Virus record (IMG/VR): IMGVR_UViG_3300032294_000487
Location: 1 to 21,314 of that record
DNA length: 21,314 nucleotides
From: a virus
Reading direction: 5' to 3' (one strand)
A program made the translations under genes and the position numbers. Below are positions 7,147 through 17,900 of this stretch, piece after piece. Positions within the stretch are counted from its first letter, which is position 1; the number at the start of each line of letters is the position of its first letter. Under the pieces are notes generated by a model. That model ran no database searches. It was not told the DNA's origin and was given only the letters and a program-made list of their open reading frames with translations.

Positions 7147-9535
7147 TGTAACCAAATTTATAGATAATCGGCAATATCACAAAGCTAATTACAGCGATGT
7201 GATGAAGTATATTATCCCTTCTTTATACTATGAAGCTGATTTTGAATTAAATGAAAAAGAAGTAGACATACTAGATCAAGTTATAAATTCACATTTAGTT
7301 ACAATAGGTAATTTTAGTTCCATAATTTCTATTAGTTCTGTGGCTGGTGCGTTTAGCTCAATTAATAAGGCTAGTGGCATAGCCCAATTTTTTGTTAAAC
7401 AAAATTCTTTAACAGACATTGATGCTAACGATTTTGAACGAAAGATATTGCTACCCCTTGGAATGTCTTTCAGAGACTTTAATTCAAGTTCAGATTTTTC
7501 TGATTTCTTAAAAGATACGCTACTTCCCGGTATTCGACTCAACAACCCTACGCTAGATTTTCTTGATGGTGGGAGCAAAGCAAACAATCACACATATTTA
7601 ATTAACAATCTTTCTTGGTTTTACTTTTTAAATTTGAGTGGGCCGATTAACCTAACTTACAATCCATCTAGCTTTGTTCACGATACTTTAATTGAGAAGA
7701 TATACACAGGGCAAGAATTATCAACTAATGACGGATTAAGAGGATTAACTAATTATATTTGGAGAAATTACAATACTCAATCTTGGTCTTCTCTTTCCGT
7801 TCTACCAAATGAATTTAAGCCATCTGCTGGAAATACTTCTTCGATACACACAAGCGGGACGCAGCAGCTAGACAAACTTTGCACTTTAGTTGATATTGTT
7901 TATTCCCCACTTTATATTGATGATGGTGATTTTAGAGTTAGAGATGCAGTAGAGAATTATCTCCAAAATAGCTATCTGCTTACTGAACTAAAAAATAACG
8001 GACCTTTCTTACGATTATTGAAAGCTTTTTCGTTCGCATTTGCAGATTACTCAGACCAAGTTGATCGCCTTGAATCTTTGTACGATCTAGATGAATGCCC
8101 AGACCAGTATTTGCCGCTACTAGCAGACCTTATTGGTTGGAATCTATTTGGATCTGAACCTGACAGATGGAGACTACAGCTAGCAAATGCTGTCGAAATT
8201 TATAAGACAGTAGGCACCAAGAAGTGTGTTCAACTAGTTGCCGACTCAGTGTTTGGGGAGGATGTGTTTAATGCTAGCTCGACTATTACAGAGCTTTGGG
8301 AATCCTACATACCATTCTTAATTCAGTATGCTCTGGCAACTGAATCAACACTACTAAGGTCATTTGAAACATGGACTCGTCAATCTAGCCAGGATTTAGG
8401 GGTTGCCAACTTTAGTTCTAGTAGCATGGATGAGAACATTAAGCTTTGCGTTGATAAGATAATTAAAGATACCGTATATCAGTTTTCATCTAATTTCTTA
8501 CTGGGCAATGAGCCATTTAAACTAAGTACTGAAGACTTTATATTTAATTACAGAGGAACTTTGAATCCTGTTCCACCATTCGAAGAAATACCTTACTACA
8601 CCAAGGTAAGAGTTACTTCCGAAATGGTTGATTTTATTGCTGACAAATTAATCTGCTTTCAAGTCCCAGAGAGCTTTGTACTTCAAGTAGCTAATTACAT
8701 AAAATCAAAAGTATCTAATCAAAGCTCCGATTTTAATATTCGTAGTAGCTGGTTATTCTTTACTTCTGGCATAGAGTATGCACCTAATTGGAACTCTGTA
8801 ATCGCAGACATAACAAATACTAGAACTGATTATCTGCCTCTTTGGAATGGCAAATCATCTTTCTTTAGAATTAATCTAGATACTAGTGGGTTCGATTTTG
8901 GTAAAACTAGTTTAGAAGCTGACTCAAAAGAAGTTCTATACATAACTTCGCAATCAATAAAGAAATTTTCTCCTGCCAAAGCCGTCCCTGATGTCCTTGC
9001 AAGATCAAGTTACGAAGATAACTATACTACTATACCAGATTCTACAATACCAATTTTAAATATACCCGAAGCTGATTTTGCACAAATAAAATCAGCCAGC
9101 AGCGCAGGGTTAGCTGGTTTTGCCTCGTCCGCTCTCGCAATGTCAACATACAAAAGAGGATTGACTCCAACATCAATAGGATCTTTTTTTAGATCAAATG
9201 CTAATTCAATTATTGATACTTTGATGAATCCCACTGGAGTTACAGCAATCTTACCTAGACGAAACCACAGAAGAAGAGACTTTAAAAATATATTACCTAG
9301 GGAAGGTTATTACGATAGAACTGGATTTAACATGCCAATAAACTATCAAATATACAGTTATCAAAATTTATCTTTTTTTCCATTAGGGTTAGTTCCTTCC
9401 TCGTTAAGTTATGTTAATATACCTAATTACAATGAAATTCCTAACATATACTCTAAATGCGAAGATTTAAGTTCTAGTAACATCTATAATGGAGTAGCCG
9501 TAAGTGCCACTTTCCCAGTAAGAGGATGGGATTAA
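7139..9535 (+). CDS. Enlarged tail protein I (gpI-like) baseplate wedge or fibre-connector protein
   Basis: A 798-residue protein with a recognisable phage tail protein I-type domain at about residues 300-375: DQVDRLESLYDLDECPDQYL, then LLADLIGWNLFG and RLQLANAVEIYKTVGTKKCV. P2 gpI, which links fibres to the wedge, has about 176 residues, so this one carries about 290 extra residues before and over 400 after the domain. The C-terminal part includes an Ala/Ser-rich stretch (SASSAGLAGFASSALAMSTY) followed by a basic segment (LPRRNHRRRDFKNILPR). Its start lies eight bases inside the upstream gpJ-like gene, with no good Shine-Dalgarno, so coupling is likely. Position after gpJ matches the J-I order in P2 and Mu. 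The domain call is good; what the extensions do is unknown. Confidence 0.8.
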   Translation: MSNVTKFIDNRQYHKANYSDVMKYIIPSLYYEADFELNEKEVDILDQVINSHLVTIGNFSSIISISSVAGAFSSINKASGIAQFFVKQNSLTDIDANDFERKILLPLGMSFRDFNSSSDFSDFLKDTLLPGIRLNNPTLDFLDGGSKANNHTYLINNLSWFYFLNLSGPINLTYNPSSFVHDTLIEKIYTGQELSTNDGLRGLTNYIWRNYNTQSWSSLSVLPNEFKPSAGNTSSIHTSGTQQLDKLCTLVDIVYSPLYIDDGDFRVRDAVENYLQNSYLLTELKNNGPFLRLLKAFSFAFADYSDQVDRLESLYDLDECPDQYLPLLADLIGWNLFGSEPDRWRLQLANAVEIYKTVGTKKCVQLVADSVFGEDVFNASSTITELWESYIPFLIQYALATESTLLRSFETWTRQSSQDLGVANFSSSSMDENIKLCVDKIIKDTVYQFSSNFLLGNEPFKLSTEDFIFNYRGTLNPVPPFEEIPYYTKVRVTSEMVDFIADKLICFQVPESFVLQVANYIKSKVSNQSSDFNIRSSWLFFTSGIEYAPNWNSVIADITNTRTDYLPLWNGKSSFFRINLDTSGFDFGKTSLEADSKEVLYITSQSIKKFSPAKAVPDVLARSSYEDNYTTIPDSTIPILNIPEADFAQIKSASSAGLAGFASSALAMSTYKRGLTPTSIGSFFRSNANSIIDTLMNPTGVTAILPRRNHRRRDFKNILPREGYYDRTGFNMPINYQIYSYQNLSFFPLGLVPSSLSYVNIPNYNEIPNIYSKCEDLSSSNIYNGVAVSATFPVRGWD

Positions 9536-9543
9536 TTTGAATT

Positions 9544-12500
9544 ATGACTATAAATTTTAAAGTTATTGGTGTAGATGATGTAACTACAGACCCTACTGTA
9601 AGATTTAAATGTTCAACAAATGATAGGAAGAGTTTATTTATTGGAACTGAGAATTCTGTATCAGGTGTAGATATTTGGGAGTACAATGGAGAAGTTTGGA
9701 AAAAAATTACACAAAACTTTGATACTGTAAACTCTAAAAGCATAAATTCAATACTTTTTGATAACAATACTCTCTACGCTGGCACAGGACGAAACTATCA
9801 AGATTTTTCTTATGGAAAAGTTTGGAAAAATAATTCTCAAGGCTGGACCGATACTAATCTTCAATTTGCATCTAACGAAAATACTTTAATAAGAAAATTA
9901 CTAAAATATAAAGACAATATTTATGCAGCGGGGAGTTATTTTTCATTATTTAAATACGGTGGATTATCTTGGACAAAACCCATAAATTTTCAAGTTACTG
10001 GAAGTCCTATAGGATACACTAATACAACTAATTTATTTAATTGGTTAGATTTAACTACTGATAATAATTATCTCTACGCAACCACACAGAATCTTTCATT
10101 TACTGATTCTTCCGGTGTAATAAGATATGACGGATCTTCTATAAGTTCTATTTCTCAGCCTGGGTTCGGAAACTCAAATAACGTAGTAATAACTAAATTA
10201 GCTTGTTTTAATAACTTACTAATAGCGGGTACATACAATGAAACTTCTGGTTGTGAAGTTTGGGTAAAATCTTTGGATGGACCAACTTGGGAAAAATTAA
10301 GTGATTCTGGATTTGGAAATAGAAATAATTACAACATAACAGACATTAAATTTATTGACAACAATATTGTAATAGCTACTCAAAATATTTATGGTGGGCA
10401 AATTTGGGCATATGACGTAATTATTAATAATTTAGATGTTCCAATAGGCCAAATACCAAATTTTGGTTGGGAGTTAATTTCTATAAATTCTGATGTAATT
10501 TATGATGGATATTTAATTGAACAAGTTGGAAATATAAATTATCTTATAGGTATTCAAAAGTTATTAGCTGTCCCAACCTCCGATTATTCTTTAATTTATA
10601 ATCCAGCTCAAAGGGTAGAAAAAGGACTACATATTTGGCCTGATACTCCGGTAGGTATGTTGCCAATAGATGGTGGCGGTACTTATAGATTTGTGGCTGG
10701 TAATTCATTTAGAGTTGCTGTAACTGAGGGTACTATCTTTGACCCTGCAAAAGAAGTTATATCACCTTTAGCAACAGAAGTCTCTAGCCTTGCGTTGGTA
10801 TCGTCAATTACTCTAAATTCATTTGGGGTTACGAGTGGATTTAAATGGCAAGAAATTTTGGAATGGAAACCAGACGTTAGTGGCTTACTCGGTCTTTCTA
10901 GATGTTCTATTACTGACGGCAATTGGTCTTCTATTTGCCAATACGGATCTGGAGTAAGTTATTTCGCTGGGGGGTCTATTTATTTTGATGAGGCAAATGA
11001 ATTAGTTTTATACCCTTATTACACAGAAGAAGGGTATTGGGGTCCAACTTCTAATTTTAAAAATGCTGCTATAAGGTTAGCTGTTTCATTTGACAAAGCT
11101 GTAACTTTTTATGATTGCGGATATATTATTACCCCTACGGTTTTAGCTCGCCCAAATATACAATTTAGTTCTTCCCAAAGTTTATTTCCGCAGGGCATAT
11201 TCAAAAAAGATGATTATTTGTATATTTATTATGATGGAGATCTTAATAACTCATCTATAGCTAATATACCTAATTTTTGTGTTGCGAGATCTTTATATTC
11301 GGATGTGATAAGTAGTGGATTGATTAAACAAAAAAGTCAATGGTTCAAATATTTTAATGGGTCTTACTCTCAACCTGGGCTAGCTGGTAGCTCTACTCCT
11401 TTGGAGCCAAACACATTCCCGATGTTCGGGGGCACTAACGTAGCTTATAATTCAAAATTAAATAAAACTCAATTTTTCATAGCTAGCCCAGCAGTTATTA
11501 TTGATTCGAACTTTTTTATTTTAACTTTATTTAACAAACTTCAAGTTTGTAATTCAAATGATGGATTTAATTTAAGTTACCCTCAAATTCTGAATTTAAA
11601 TACAAGTCCGATTGCTTCAAATTCTTACCATAGCTTGATAGGCGATAGTATGCATTTAGGTCAACTAAATAATAATTTTCAAGTTTATTCTATTTCTGGC
11701 TTATGGGGGGGAGGGTGGACTGGCCTAAATTTAGCAAGTTTTTCTGTATCTACATTAGAAGAATTAAATAAAGATAGATTTTTTATTAATTCAACATTTT
11801 CAAATAATTTTAAATTAGACTACACAAATGACAGAGGTCAGTTACACCCATATGTTGCAACTCTGCACCATGTAAATGAACAATCTAAAATTATGCAAGC
11901 TTCCGCTTACTACGACGATAATTTAGCGGAACTAGCACAAGATAATTGGTGGAGTAATAAGCTAGTAAATTATGCAAATACATTAACCGAGTTCAGTGGG
12001 GCATTCCCAAATTCAATAGAGGATTACACAACTTATGAATTCGGAAAAGAGTTCCATAAGCTATACTACGACTACACTCACAATTTTGCGAGGCATAGGC
12101 TAACCCCTAACGTAATGCAATTAGATGGACCTACAATATTTGCTCATGTGTACGGACCTATATTCTACAATTCTAACCTTTCAAAGAATGGTCCGTTCAC
12201 TACTCAATACCCACAGTACATTGCATCAAGCTTGCTGACTGTCCCAGAACTAAATTCAAGATCTATATTATTCTCAACCTCAGGGTCCTCTTCGGGGACT
12301 TATATTGCTTCAACTGTGGCTGACGTACTTACTTATACCGATGGTGGATCACTCATACCAGAATTTAGAAATAGCGGTATTCTAAGTCATATAGAGTTTA
12401 TCCATCCTTCAGGTGCTAACTCGTTTAACTCTTTTTCAGTGGTAAGATTAGATAAAAATAACAAGAATGGGTATAAGTACAATTCGTTAACATATGAGAA

Positions 12501-13398
12501 TACTTTAATCAGACAAAAATCAACTAACTCAAAGAGTAGATTTTCTTTTGATTTAAGAAAATACTCCGTGGACACAAATCTTGGGTACGATGTTTCTACA
12601 AATTTCCTAACACCCGAGCACGAATTTAGCCTAGACCTTAAGTCTTTAATTTGTAACAACGTCGGGGAAGTTCTAGGCGGGGATTCTATCAGTGTCTGGG
12701 TGCATACTAAGCCTGAGGACGGAAAGATCTGGTCGTATACGCAAGACGGAAGATGGGTGCAGCATTCACTATCTGACGTTAAATCCTCCAACCTAGTCCA
12801 GAGCTATTGCCATGTCTTTAATTTGCCATCCCAAGCACGGGACACAGGCGCATCATTAAGATGCAATAGATTTAAATTAAGTGACAACCCAAACAGAGAA
12901 AATGATGTTATTGCATCATTAACTGAGTCTGAGTTTAATCAACTAAATATTACTTTCAATACTTTTAACAGAGATATTGAAGTGCCCCAAGAATACTTTG
13001 ATAAAATTTCAACTAGTGTTCACCGGCTTAATCAAAATTATGTAATTGAAATATTTTCTAATTGCATAAGCCAAGACAAGTTTACTTTGTTCTATGATAT
13101 TAAGTTGGTGGATATGACTTTAAACAAGTGGTCAAAGCCTCTAGTTTTGTCCAAGAATTGCAAAGATTATCGTGTAGATTTAGATAAACGACACCTGTAC
13201 AATATTTTTAAGTATTTCAATGAGATAGCTGGTGCGTACTCCTCTTTTGGGTATGCAAACAGAACGGCTGCTTATACAAGCGGAGTGTATGAAGCTAGCG
13301 GTGGAAGCAGAATTAATTACGTTGAAAATCCAGAGTGGAATTCTGTAAGTAAATCATCTGCTGGACAGTTTATTAATAATCTAAACATAAATAACTAA
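9544..13398 (+). CDS. Tail fibre/receptor-binding protein with two beta-propeller-like regions
   Basis: A 1284-residue protein just after the gpI-like gene, the usual place for fibres. Residues about 30-300 hold five or six propeller blades of the 'LYAGT...G..VW...W......GFG..N...I' type: NTLYAGTGRNYQD, NIYAAGSYFSLFKYGGLSW, then two copies with QPGFGNSNN (about 207) and DSGFGNRNN (about 256). Residues about 430-720 resemble a five-bladed glycosidase-type propeller (GH43/GH32-like): AIRLAVSFDKAVTFYDCGYI, QGIFKKDDYLYIYYDGD, FCVARS, WFKYFNGSYSQPGLAG, TNVAYNSKLNKTQFF. The C-terminal third (about 776-1284) is aromatic and beta-rich with no fold I recognise. Catalytic acids cannot be assigned, so enzyme activity is uncertain; glycan binding or depolymerase action is inference. 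A purine-rich AGAGGA at 9521-9526 is too far (about 18 bases) to be a convincing ribosome site. Phe codons are TTT in the N-terminus but mostly TTC at 11,990-12,280. Confidence 0.66.
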   Translation: MTINFKVIGVDDVTTDPTVRFKCSTNDRKSLFIGTENSVSGVDIWEYNGEVWKKITQNFDTVNSKSINSILFDNNTLYAGTGRNYQDFSYGKVWKNNSQGWTDTNLQFASNENTLIRKLLKYKDNIYAAGSYFSLFKYGGLSWTKPINFQVTGSPIGYTNTTNLFNWLDLTTDNNYLYATTQNLSFTDSSGVIRYDGSSISSISQPGFGNSNNVVITKLACFNNLLIAGTYNETSGCEVWVKSLDGPTWEKLSDSGFGNRNNYNITDIKFIDNNIVIATQNIYGGQIWAYDVIINNLDVPIGQIPNFGWELISINSDVIYDGYLIEQVGNINYLIGIQKLLAVPTSDYSLIYNPAQRVEKGLHIWPDTPVGMLPIDGGGTYRFVAGNSFRVAVTEGTIFDPAKEVISPLATEVSSLALVSSITLNSFGVTSGFKWQEILEWKPDVSGLLGLSRCSITDGNWSSICQYGSGVSYFAGGSIYFDEANELVLYPYYTEEGYWGPTSNFKNAAIRLAVSFDKAVTFYDCGYIITPTVLARPNIQFSSSQSLFPQGIFKKDDYLYIYYDGDLNNSSIANIPNFCVARSLYSDVISSGLIKQKSQWFKYFNGSYSQPGLAGSSTPLEPNTFPMFGGTNVAYNSKLNKTQFFIASPAVIIDSNFFILTLFNKLQVCNSNDGFNLSYPQILNLNTSPIASNSYHSLIGDSMHLGQLNNNFQVYSISGLWGGGWTGLNLASFSVSTLEELNKDRFFINSTFSNNFKLDYTNDRGQLHPYVATLHHVNEQSKIMQASAYYDDNLAELAQDNWWSNKLVNYANTLTEFSGAFPNSIEDYTTYEFGKEFHKLYYDYTHNFARHRLTPNVMQLDGPTIFAHVYGPIFYNSNLSKNGPFTTQYPQYIASSLLTVPELNSRSILFSTSGSSSGTYIASTVADVLTYTDGGSLIPEFRNSGILSHIEFIHPSGANSFNSFSVVRLDKNNKNGYKYNSLTYENTLIRQKSTNSKSRFSFDLRKYSVDTNLGYDVSTNFLTPEHEFSLDLKSLICNNVGEVLGGDSISVWVHTKPEDGKIWSYTQDGRWVQHSLSDVKSSNLVQSYCHVFNLPSQARDTGASLRCNRFKLSDNPNRENDVIASLTESEFNQLNITFNTFNRDIEVPQEYFDKISTSVHRLNQNYVIEIFSNCISQDKFTLFYDIKLVDMTLNKWSKPLVLSKNCKDYRVDLDKRHLYNIFKYFNEIAGAYSSFGYANRTAAYTSGVYEASGGSRINYVENPEWNSVSKSSAGQFINNLNINN

Positions 13399-13399
13399 T

Positions 13400-14371
13400 A
13401 TGCTAGTAGATGGAGCAGGACAAATTATTGTGGATGCGCTAACGGCGAATAGGAGCTTTGCTTCTATCCCGTCTGCTTCGTCTTTATTAGACGCTTCGAA
13501 TTATACAGTGCAAGCTGTATCCTTCGGTAAGGATGCTGCTGGATTTCAATTTCATGGGCATCAGATAATTAGTCCATCCACTACGGTTACAATTAAAACT
13601 CTGTCTTATGGTCCAGTAAGTTTAAGCAGTTATCAAACGTCTACGACAGCTTCCGCGTTGCAGGGAACCTACGAGCTTCTGCCTAGATACCCTTCCCCGT
13701 TGGATAAAAGACTAGAGTTAAATAGCACAGTTACGGTTTATTCTTCCGGCGTGCCTGATGTAGGGCACTGCCTTAACTCTATACTCAGCCCATCATTAAG
13801 TGCAAACTATCATTTAGTTGGGTGCTTCCCTGCTTCCGGGGGTACAAACTTCTGGATGGTGTCTTCAGTAATTAATGCAACAGGGTCCGTAATCATCAGC
13901 GGAGTTTTAAGTAGCTTCTATAACGCTAACTTAATCATGGACCCGTCAGGCTATCTAACTTTTGCCAGCGGGAATTCAGTCACTCACAACTCTTTAAGTG
14001 CTGCAAATAACTATACCCAGGGGGCATTAAGATGCTGCGACCCTTCCTTCCCCTCTAGAGTCACGATTAAGATACCTTTAAGGAATGGCGATGCCGGGGG
14101 TTTACTTTTATTTGGCGGATTATACCAAGTAGGATTGTGGGTTTTAGACATAAAAGAAACATTAAAGCAGGCCGGATCTGCTCCATTTGCTTTTAATGCA
14201 CTAAATAACAAGAGAAGATATAAGCTGTTTGCAAAGAAGACTTTTAACAAAGATTTGCTCTTTTGTACTGATTACTCTAGCAATTCAGGAATGAGAGCAT
14301 TATTTGCGAATGGTGGGACGTTATTTAATGAAGGATCGCTAACTATCTCCTGGTACATTAATTTTGTATAA
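13400..14371 (+). CDS. Uncharacterised tail-fibre-region protein
   Basis: A 323-residue protein I cannot assign to a named family. The N-terminus reads MLVDGAGQIIVDALTANRSF followed by ASIPSASSLLDASNYTVQAV and SFGKDAAGFQFHGH; the 'LLD.SNYT..AV.FGKDA.GF..H.H' style strikes me as typical of structural proteins next to phage fibres, but this is memory, not a search. The middle is beta-rich with Ser/Thr/Gly, and there is a C-terminal block VTIKIPLRNGDAGGLLLFGG then LWVLDIKETLKQAG and RRYKLFAKKTFNKDLLFCTD. No signal peptide or membrane helix. It starts one base after the fibre gene stop (TAAtATG) and ends two bases before the next ATG. Likely a structural or adaptor part of the fibre complex, by position only. 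Confidence 0.55.
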   Translation: MLVDGAGQIIVDALTANRSFASIPSASSLLDASNYTVQAVSFGKDAAGFQFHGHQIISPSTTVTIKTLSYGPVSLSSYQTSTTASALQGTYELLPRYPSPLDKRLELNSTVTVYSSGVPDVGHCLNSILSPSLSANYHLVGCFPASGGTNFWMVSSVINATGSVIISGVLSSFYNANLIMDPSGYLTFASGNSVTHNSLSAANNYTQGALRCCDPSFPSRVTIKIPLRNGDAGGLLLFGGLYQVGLWVLDIKETLKQAGSAPFAFNALNNKRRYKLFAKKTFNKDLLFCTDYSSNSGMRALFANGGTLFNEGSLTISWYINFV

Positions 14372-14373
14372 CC

Positions 14374-14985
14374 ATGAATTTAAACTTTTTAGAAGAACTT
14401 AACATTAGAGGACATTTAACTGTATCAAAACTTTACCCTGATAACAGGGAGGAAGTTGTGTTTGATGACCATAACATAATTGTATCAGGAATGGGTGTAG
14501 CCTTAGCCCACATGTTTGCACTGTCTGGATCTACGTCTATATTAGATTACCAAATTGACAGATTTCAAATAGGTGTTAGCGGAACAACTGGATCAGAAGT
14601 TGTACAAACAAACCAGTTAGTAGGGCCACTATCTTCTATGATAGAGTATGCTGGAGTTGCAGGCGAAGTTTTGACAGCATCGGCTAATCAAATAAGAAAT
14701 AACACTGTAATAGGCCAGACCTATGTTTACGGGTTAATTCCTCAGCAGAATATAACTAGAGTAGATGAAAATACTGTACGTTATACAATTTTCTTGGATC
14801 AAGAGTCTTGCAACAATTTAACTAGAAATGCACAAAATGCTAATCTTAATGAGATTGGATTATTCGTTAAGAATATAAAGGGTGGTGCTCCTGACGCACC
14901 AATTCTTGTTGCCTATAGATATTTCAGTAATGTTAGAAAGACTTCTGATTTTGCACTAGTTTTTAGATGGAGTTTAAGTTTCTAA
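14374..14985 (+). CDS. Small virion/tail structural protein of unknown role
   Basis: A 203-residue protein. Visible landmarks are IRGHLTVSKLYPDNREEVVF with DDHNIIVSGMGVALAHMFAL near the N-terminus, IDRFQIGVSGT at about 63-73, and NEIGLFVKN...ILVAYRYF followed by KTSDFALVFRWSLSF at the end. This 'dN.Iv.gmg..la.....I..fq.GvsG ... nEiGLf......iLvAYR.f..v.Kt.dfal.FrWs..f' layout fits small beta-sandwich proteins coded among phage fibres. I infer a structural role (adaptor or fibre-associated); no catalytic motif or membrane segment is seen. It lies two bases after the previous stop and one base before the next ATG. Confidence 0.55.
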   Translation: MNLNFLEELNIRGHLTVSKLYPDNREEVVFDDHNIIVSGMGVALAHMFALSGSTSILDYQIDRFQIGVSGTTGSEVVQTNQLVGPLSSMIEYAGVAGEVLTASANQIRNNTVIGQTYVYGLIPQQNITRVDENTVRYTIFLDQESCNNLTRNAQNANLNEIGLFVKNIKGGAPDAPILVAYRYFSNVRKTSDFALVFRWSLSF

Positions 14986-14986
14986 G

Positions 14987-17900
14987 ATGTTTATTACAAG
15001 CGATATTTACACAGTTAATAGTACTGCTCTCAAGTTGATGAAGTGCTGGACTGATAAGGTCACCAAATTTGATTCTAGCTCTTTTTACAACTGGGAACAG
15101 GATAACATGCCTGTATATGACTTAGAGGAAAGAACCCATTACCTATGGGAGAAGATTGGATTCCCCACCTCAAGCATTCCTGGGCTGTCGCTTGTCGTTT
15201 CATCAGCCGCTACCGACCAAGCTGTAGCCTGCAATACTAATATATTCAGAACTGTAAGTGCCGCTGTAAACGCTCTTCCAGAAATGATAAATTTTCCAGT
15301 TTTGATTGAAGTTGCGAACTTCGGTCAGCTTGGTGATATGGTATTAGATAACATAAAGTTCGGGCCTAGAGGTTCGCTTGAGATTATTAATAGGAACTTT
15401 GCTAGACCCCAAGCTTTTGCCTCTGGCGTATACTTTATTCCAACAGAAGCCACACTAAATTATTATATACAAGATACTACTGCAAATAATTTATACTCTT
15501 ACGCTTCTGCATTAGTTGGAAATTCAAATTTACAAGGACTTTTTGATGCGAGTACTTGTTTTAAAGACGCTTCTTGCCTTTCCATTTCTGCCGCTGTATT
15601 CAGTTCAACTTCTGATCCTAGATTAGTAAGTAATTGTAATGGATTTGTTTCTATCCCAAATACAGTAGGAATTGCTGCTACAAACAAATCTTTACTAAAT
15701 AAAGGTTCATTAATAATAGCTAGTAAAAACTCTCCGTTCGGACAATCTTCATCTTCTTTAACTTTTAAAACCTATGATTTGAATGCTGAGACAGCCGACG
15801 CAATTACAACTAGAGATGTTAGCACTATAGATTTAGCAAGAGATGGTACAACTCATTTATATTTAAAAGATACAAGTAATTTGTACGGAGCTAACGGATT
15901 ATTCTACGGAAATATCCTTAATAAACTTGTAATAAATAATTGCGAAGGTCCAATTTTTATTAGAAATTTCTTCTTAGATGGTAGTGGAGTTAACGCCACA
16001 ACCAATCTAATTGGAGTTGAAATCAATAATTGTACAAACGTATTCTTAGAGAATAATGTTGCAGTAAAATACCGTAGAGCAGGATTCAGAATAAACAATT
16101 CAAATGTAACCTTGCTCAGGGGTTGTGTTGCAAGCAGAAACTATGATTTTGATGCTGGTAATGAGCGGGTCGTTGGTGCTTGGTCAATAAAAAGACTATT
16201 TGATACCTTTAACTCAACTTACGATTACACTACAGCAAGTGAATCGGCTGGCTTAATAGCTAATAACAGTTTTATCACCGTTAGTTCAACCAGATTATTT
16301 GAAGACCCTCTCTACAAAGCTAGAGTCTTAGATAAGTTCGGAGGTTTAGGCATAACTGATTGGGCATCGTACACCAACGTAAATTACATATTCGATTTTA
16401 GTAAGAATGCTAACGGAATTATTCTAAATAACTCAACCCTTCGTGGTGGAGATAATCATAACGCTGATTCTGCTGACCATCATCTATACGCTATAAATTT
16501 AAACATATATGGCAATACAGATTCAGGTATCAAGGCACTTAATTCTACCATTTCATTTGATGGTAGAATTAATGTATATGAAAACTTGTTTGGAATTAAG
16601 CTAGACTCTTCAGTCTTTGAAATTGATAAGTTAACTCTTATCTTTAATCAAAAGACGGGTCTTGAGTGCTATAACTCAAACATTAATTACAACAAGAACC
16701 TGATACCCTATGTTTCTATTTCAAACGGCGAAACATATCCGCCAATGATGTTTAGCGGAAATGGTCAGCATATTGTATTAAATGCTTCACGACTACTTCC
16801 AACAATAACTTCGGGAATGGATGGAGTTTATCAAGAAATAAAATTCCAAAATTCAATCGGCGTCGAAGACGCATTGATGCAAGATACCAACATCAAGCAG
16901 ATTGTCCCAGGCATTGAGCTTACCAACGGCTCCCAGGCTGTGCTAGTATCCCCTTTGATGACCCGAGATGCGAATCATGCCCTAGCTACTGCAACAAATG
17001 CAACATGCAGAGGATCAGAGCTTGCAGTTCTAAACAACTCAAAGGCTACTTTAAAAGGAACTAGAAGTGGAGCCACCCGCGTATTTGGTCCTCCTGGCAG
17101 ACAGTTTCATAAGACTACTGCGGGAGTGTACGCTGGTAACAACTCTACTGTAGAATTAAATGGCCCTACGGTAATGGCTCAGTATGGTATTAACCTCCTA
17201 GCTGAGAATAATTCAATAATCAACATAAATCCACACAGATCTACCGATGAAGCTGGATTAGATATTAGCTCGTTTAATCTTTCTAATAGATTAAATCACA
17301 CTTCTGTAGAACTACACTCAACTCGGTCTTGCGTAGTCGTAGACAATCAATCTACATTCAATGCCCGTGATCTAGGATCATTTGCTTTGAACTGGGATGT
17401 TACTGGGTCGCATTACTCTAATAGAGTTGCTAGCGGTATTGATTATGCGACCATAACTAAGATACAGCCTTACGTTAGTGCGGGCAGCTTACAGTTTTAT
17501 CCAAATCCAATTACTCCAGTTTCTGTAACTGGGGGCTATACCGCTGGATTCCAAGGAGTTGATAGCGTTACTGGATTAATTAATAATTCTACATTTAGTA
17601 ATGCTTCTGATAATAGAACTTTGTATTATCTTGCAAACAGAAACACGGCTTACAACAACTACTCTTCTGTAACTTTTGGTGGAACTTGTGTAAGAGCAAT
17701 AAATGGAAGTTTAGTTAATGTTCATAATGTTAACTTTCCTTGCGGCTGGTGGAATGCTTCGTCCGCATACTACGATAATACTGTAGGGATTACAGATGCC
17801 GGATTGTGCTTTAAGACATTTATCTGGAATCTTGCCGACAACTCACAACTTAAAGCATCCTACACTTCCGTCAGCGGTCTATTTCCCCGTGCGGCAGGAT

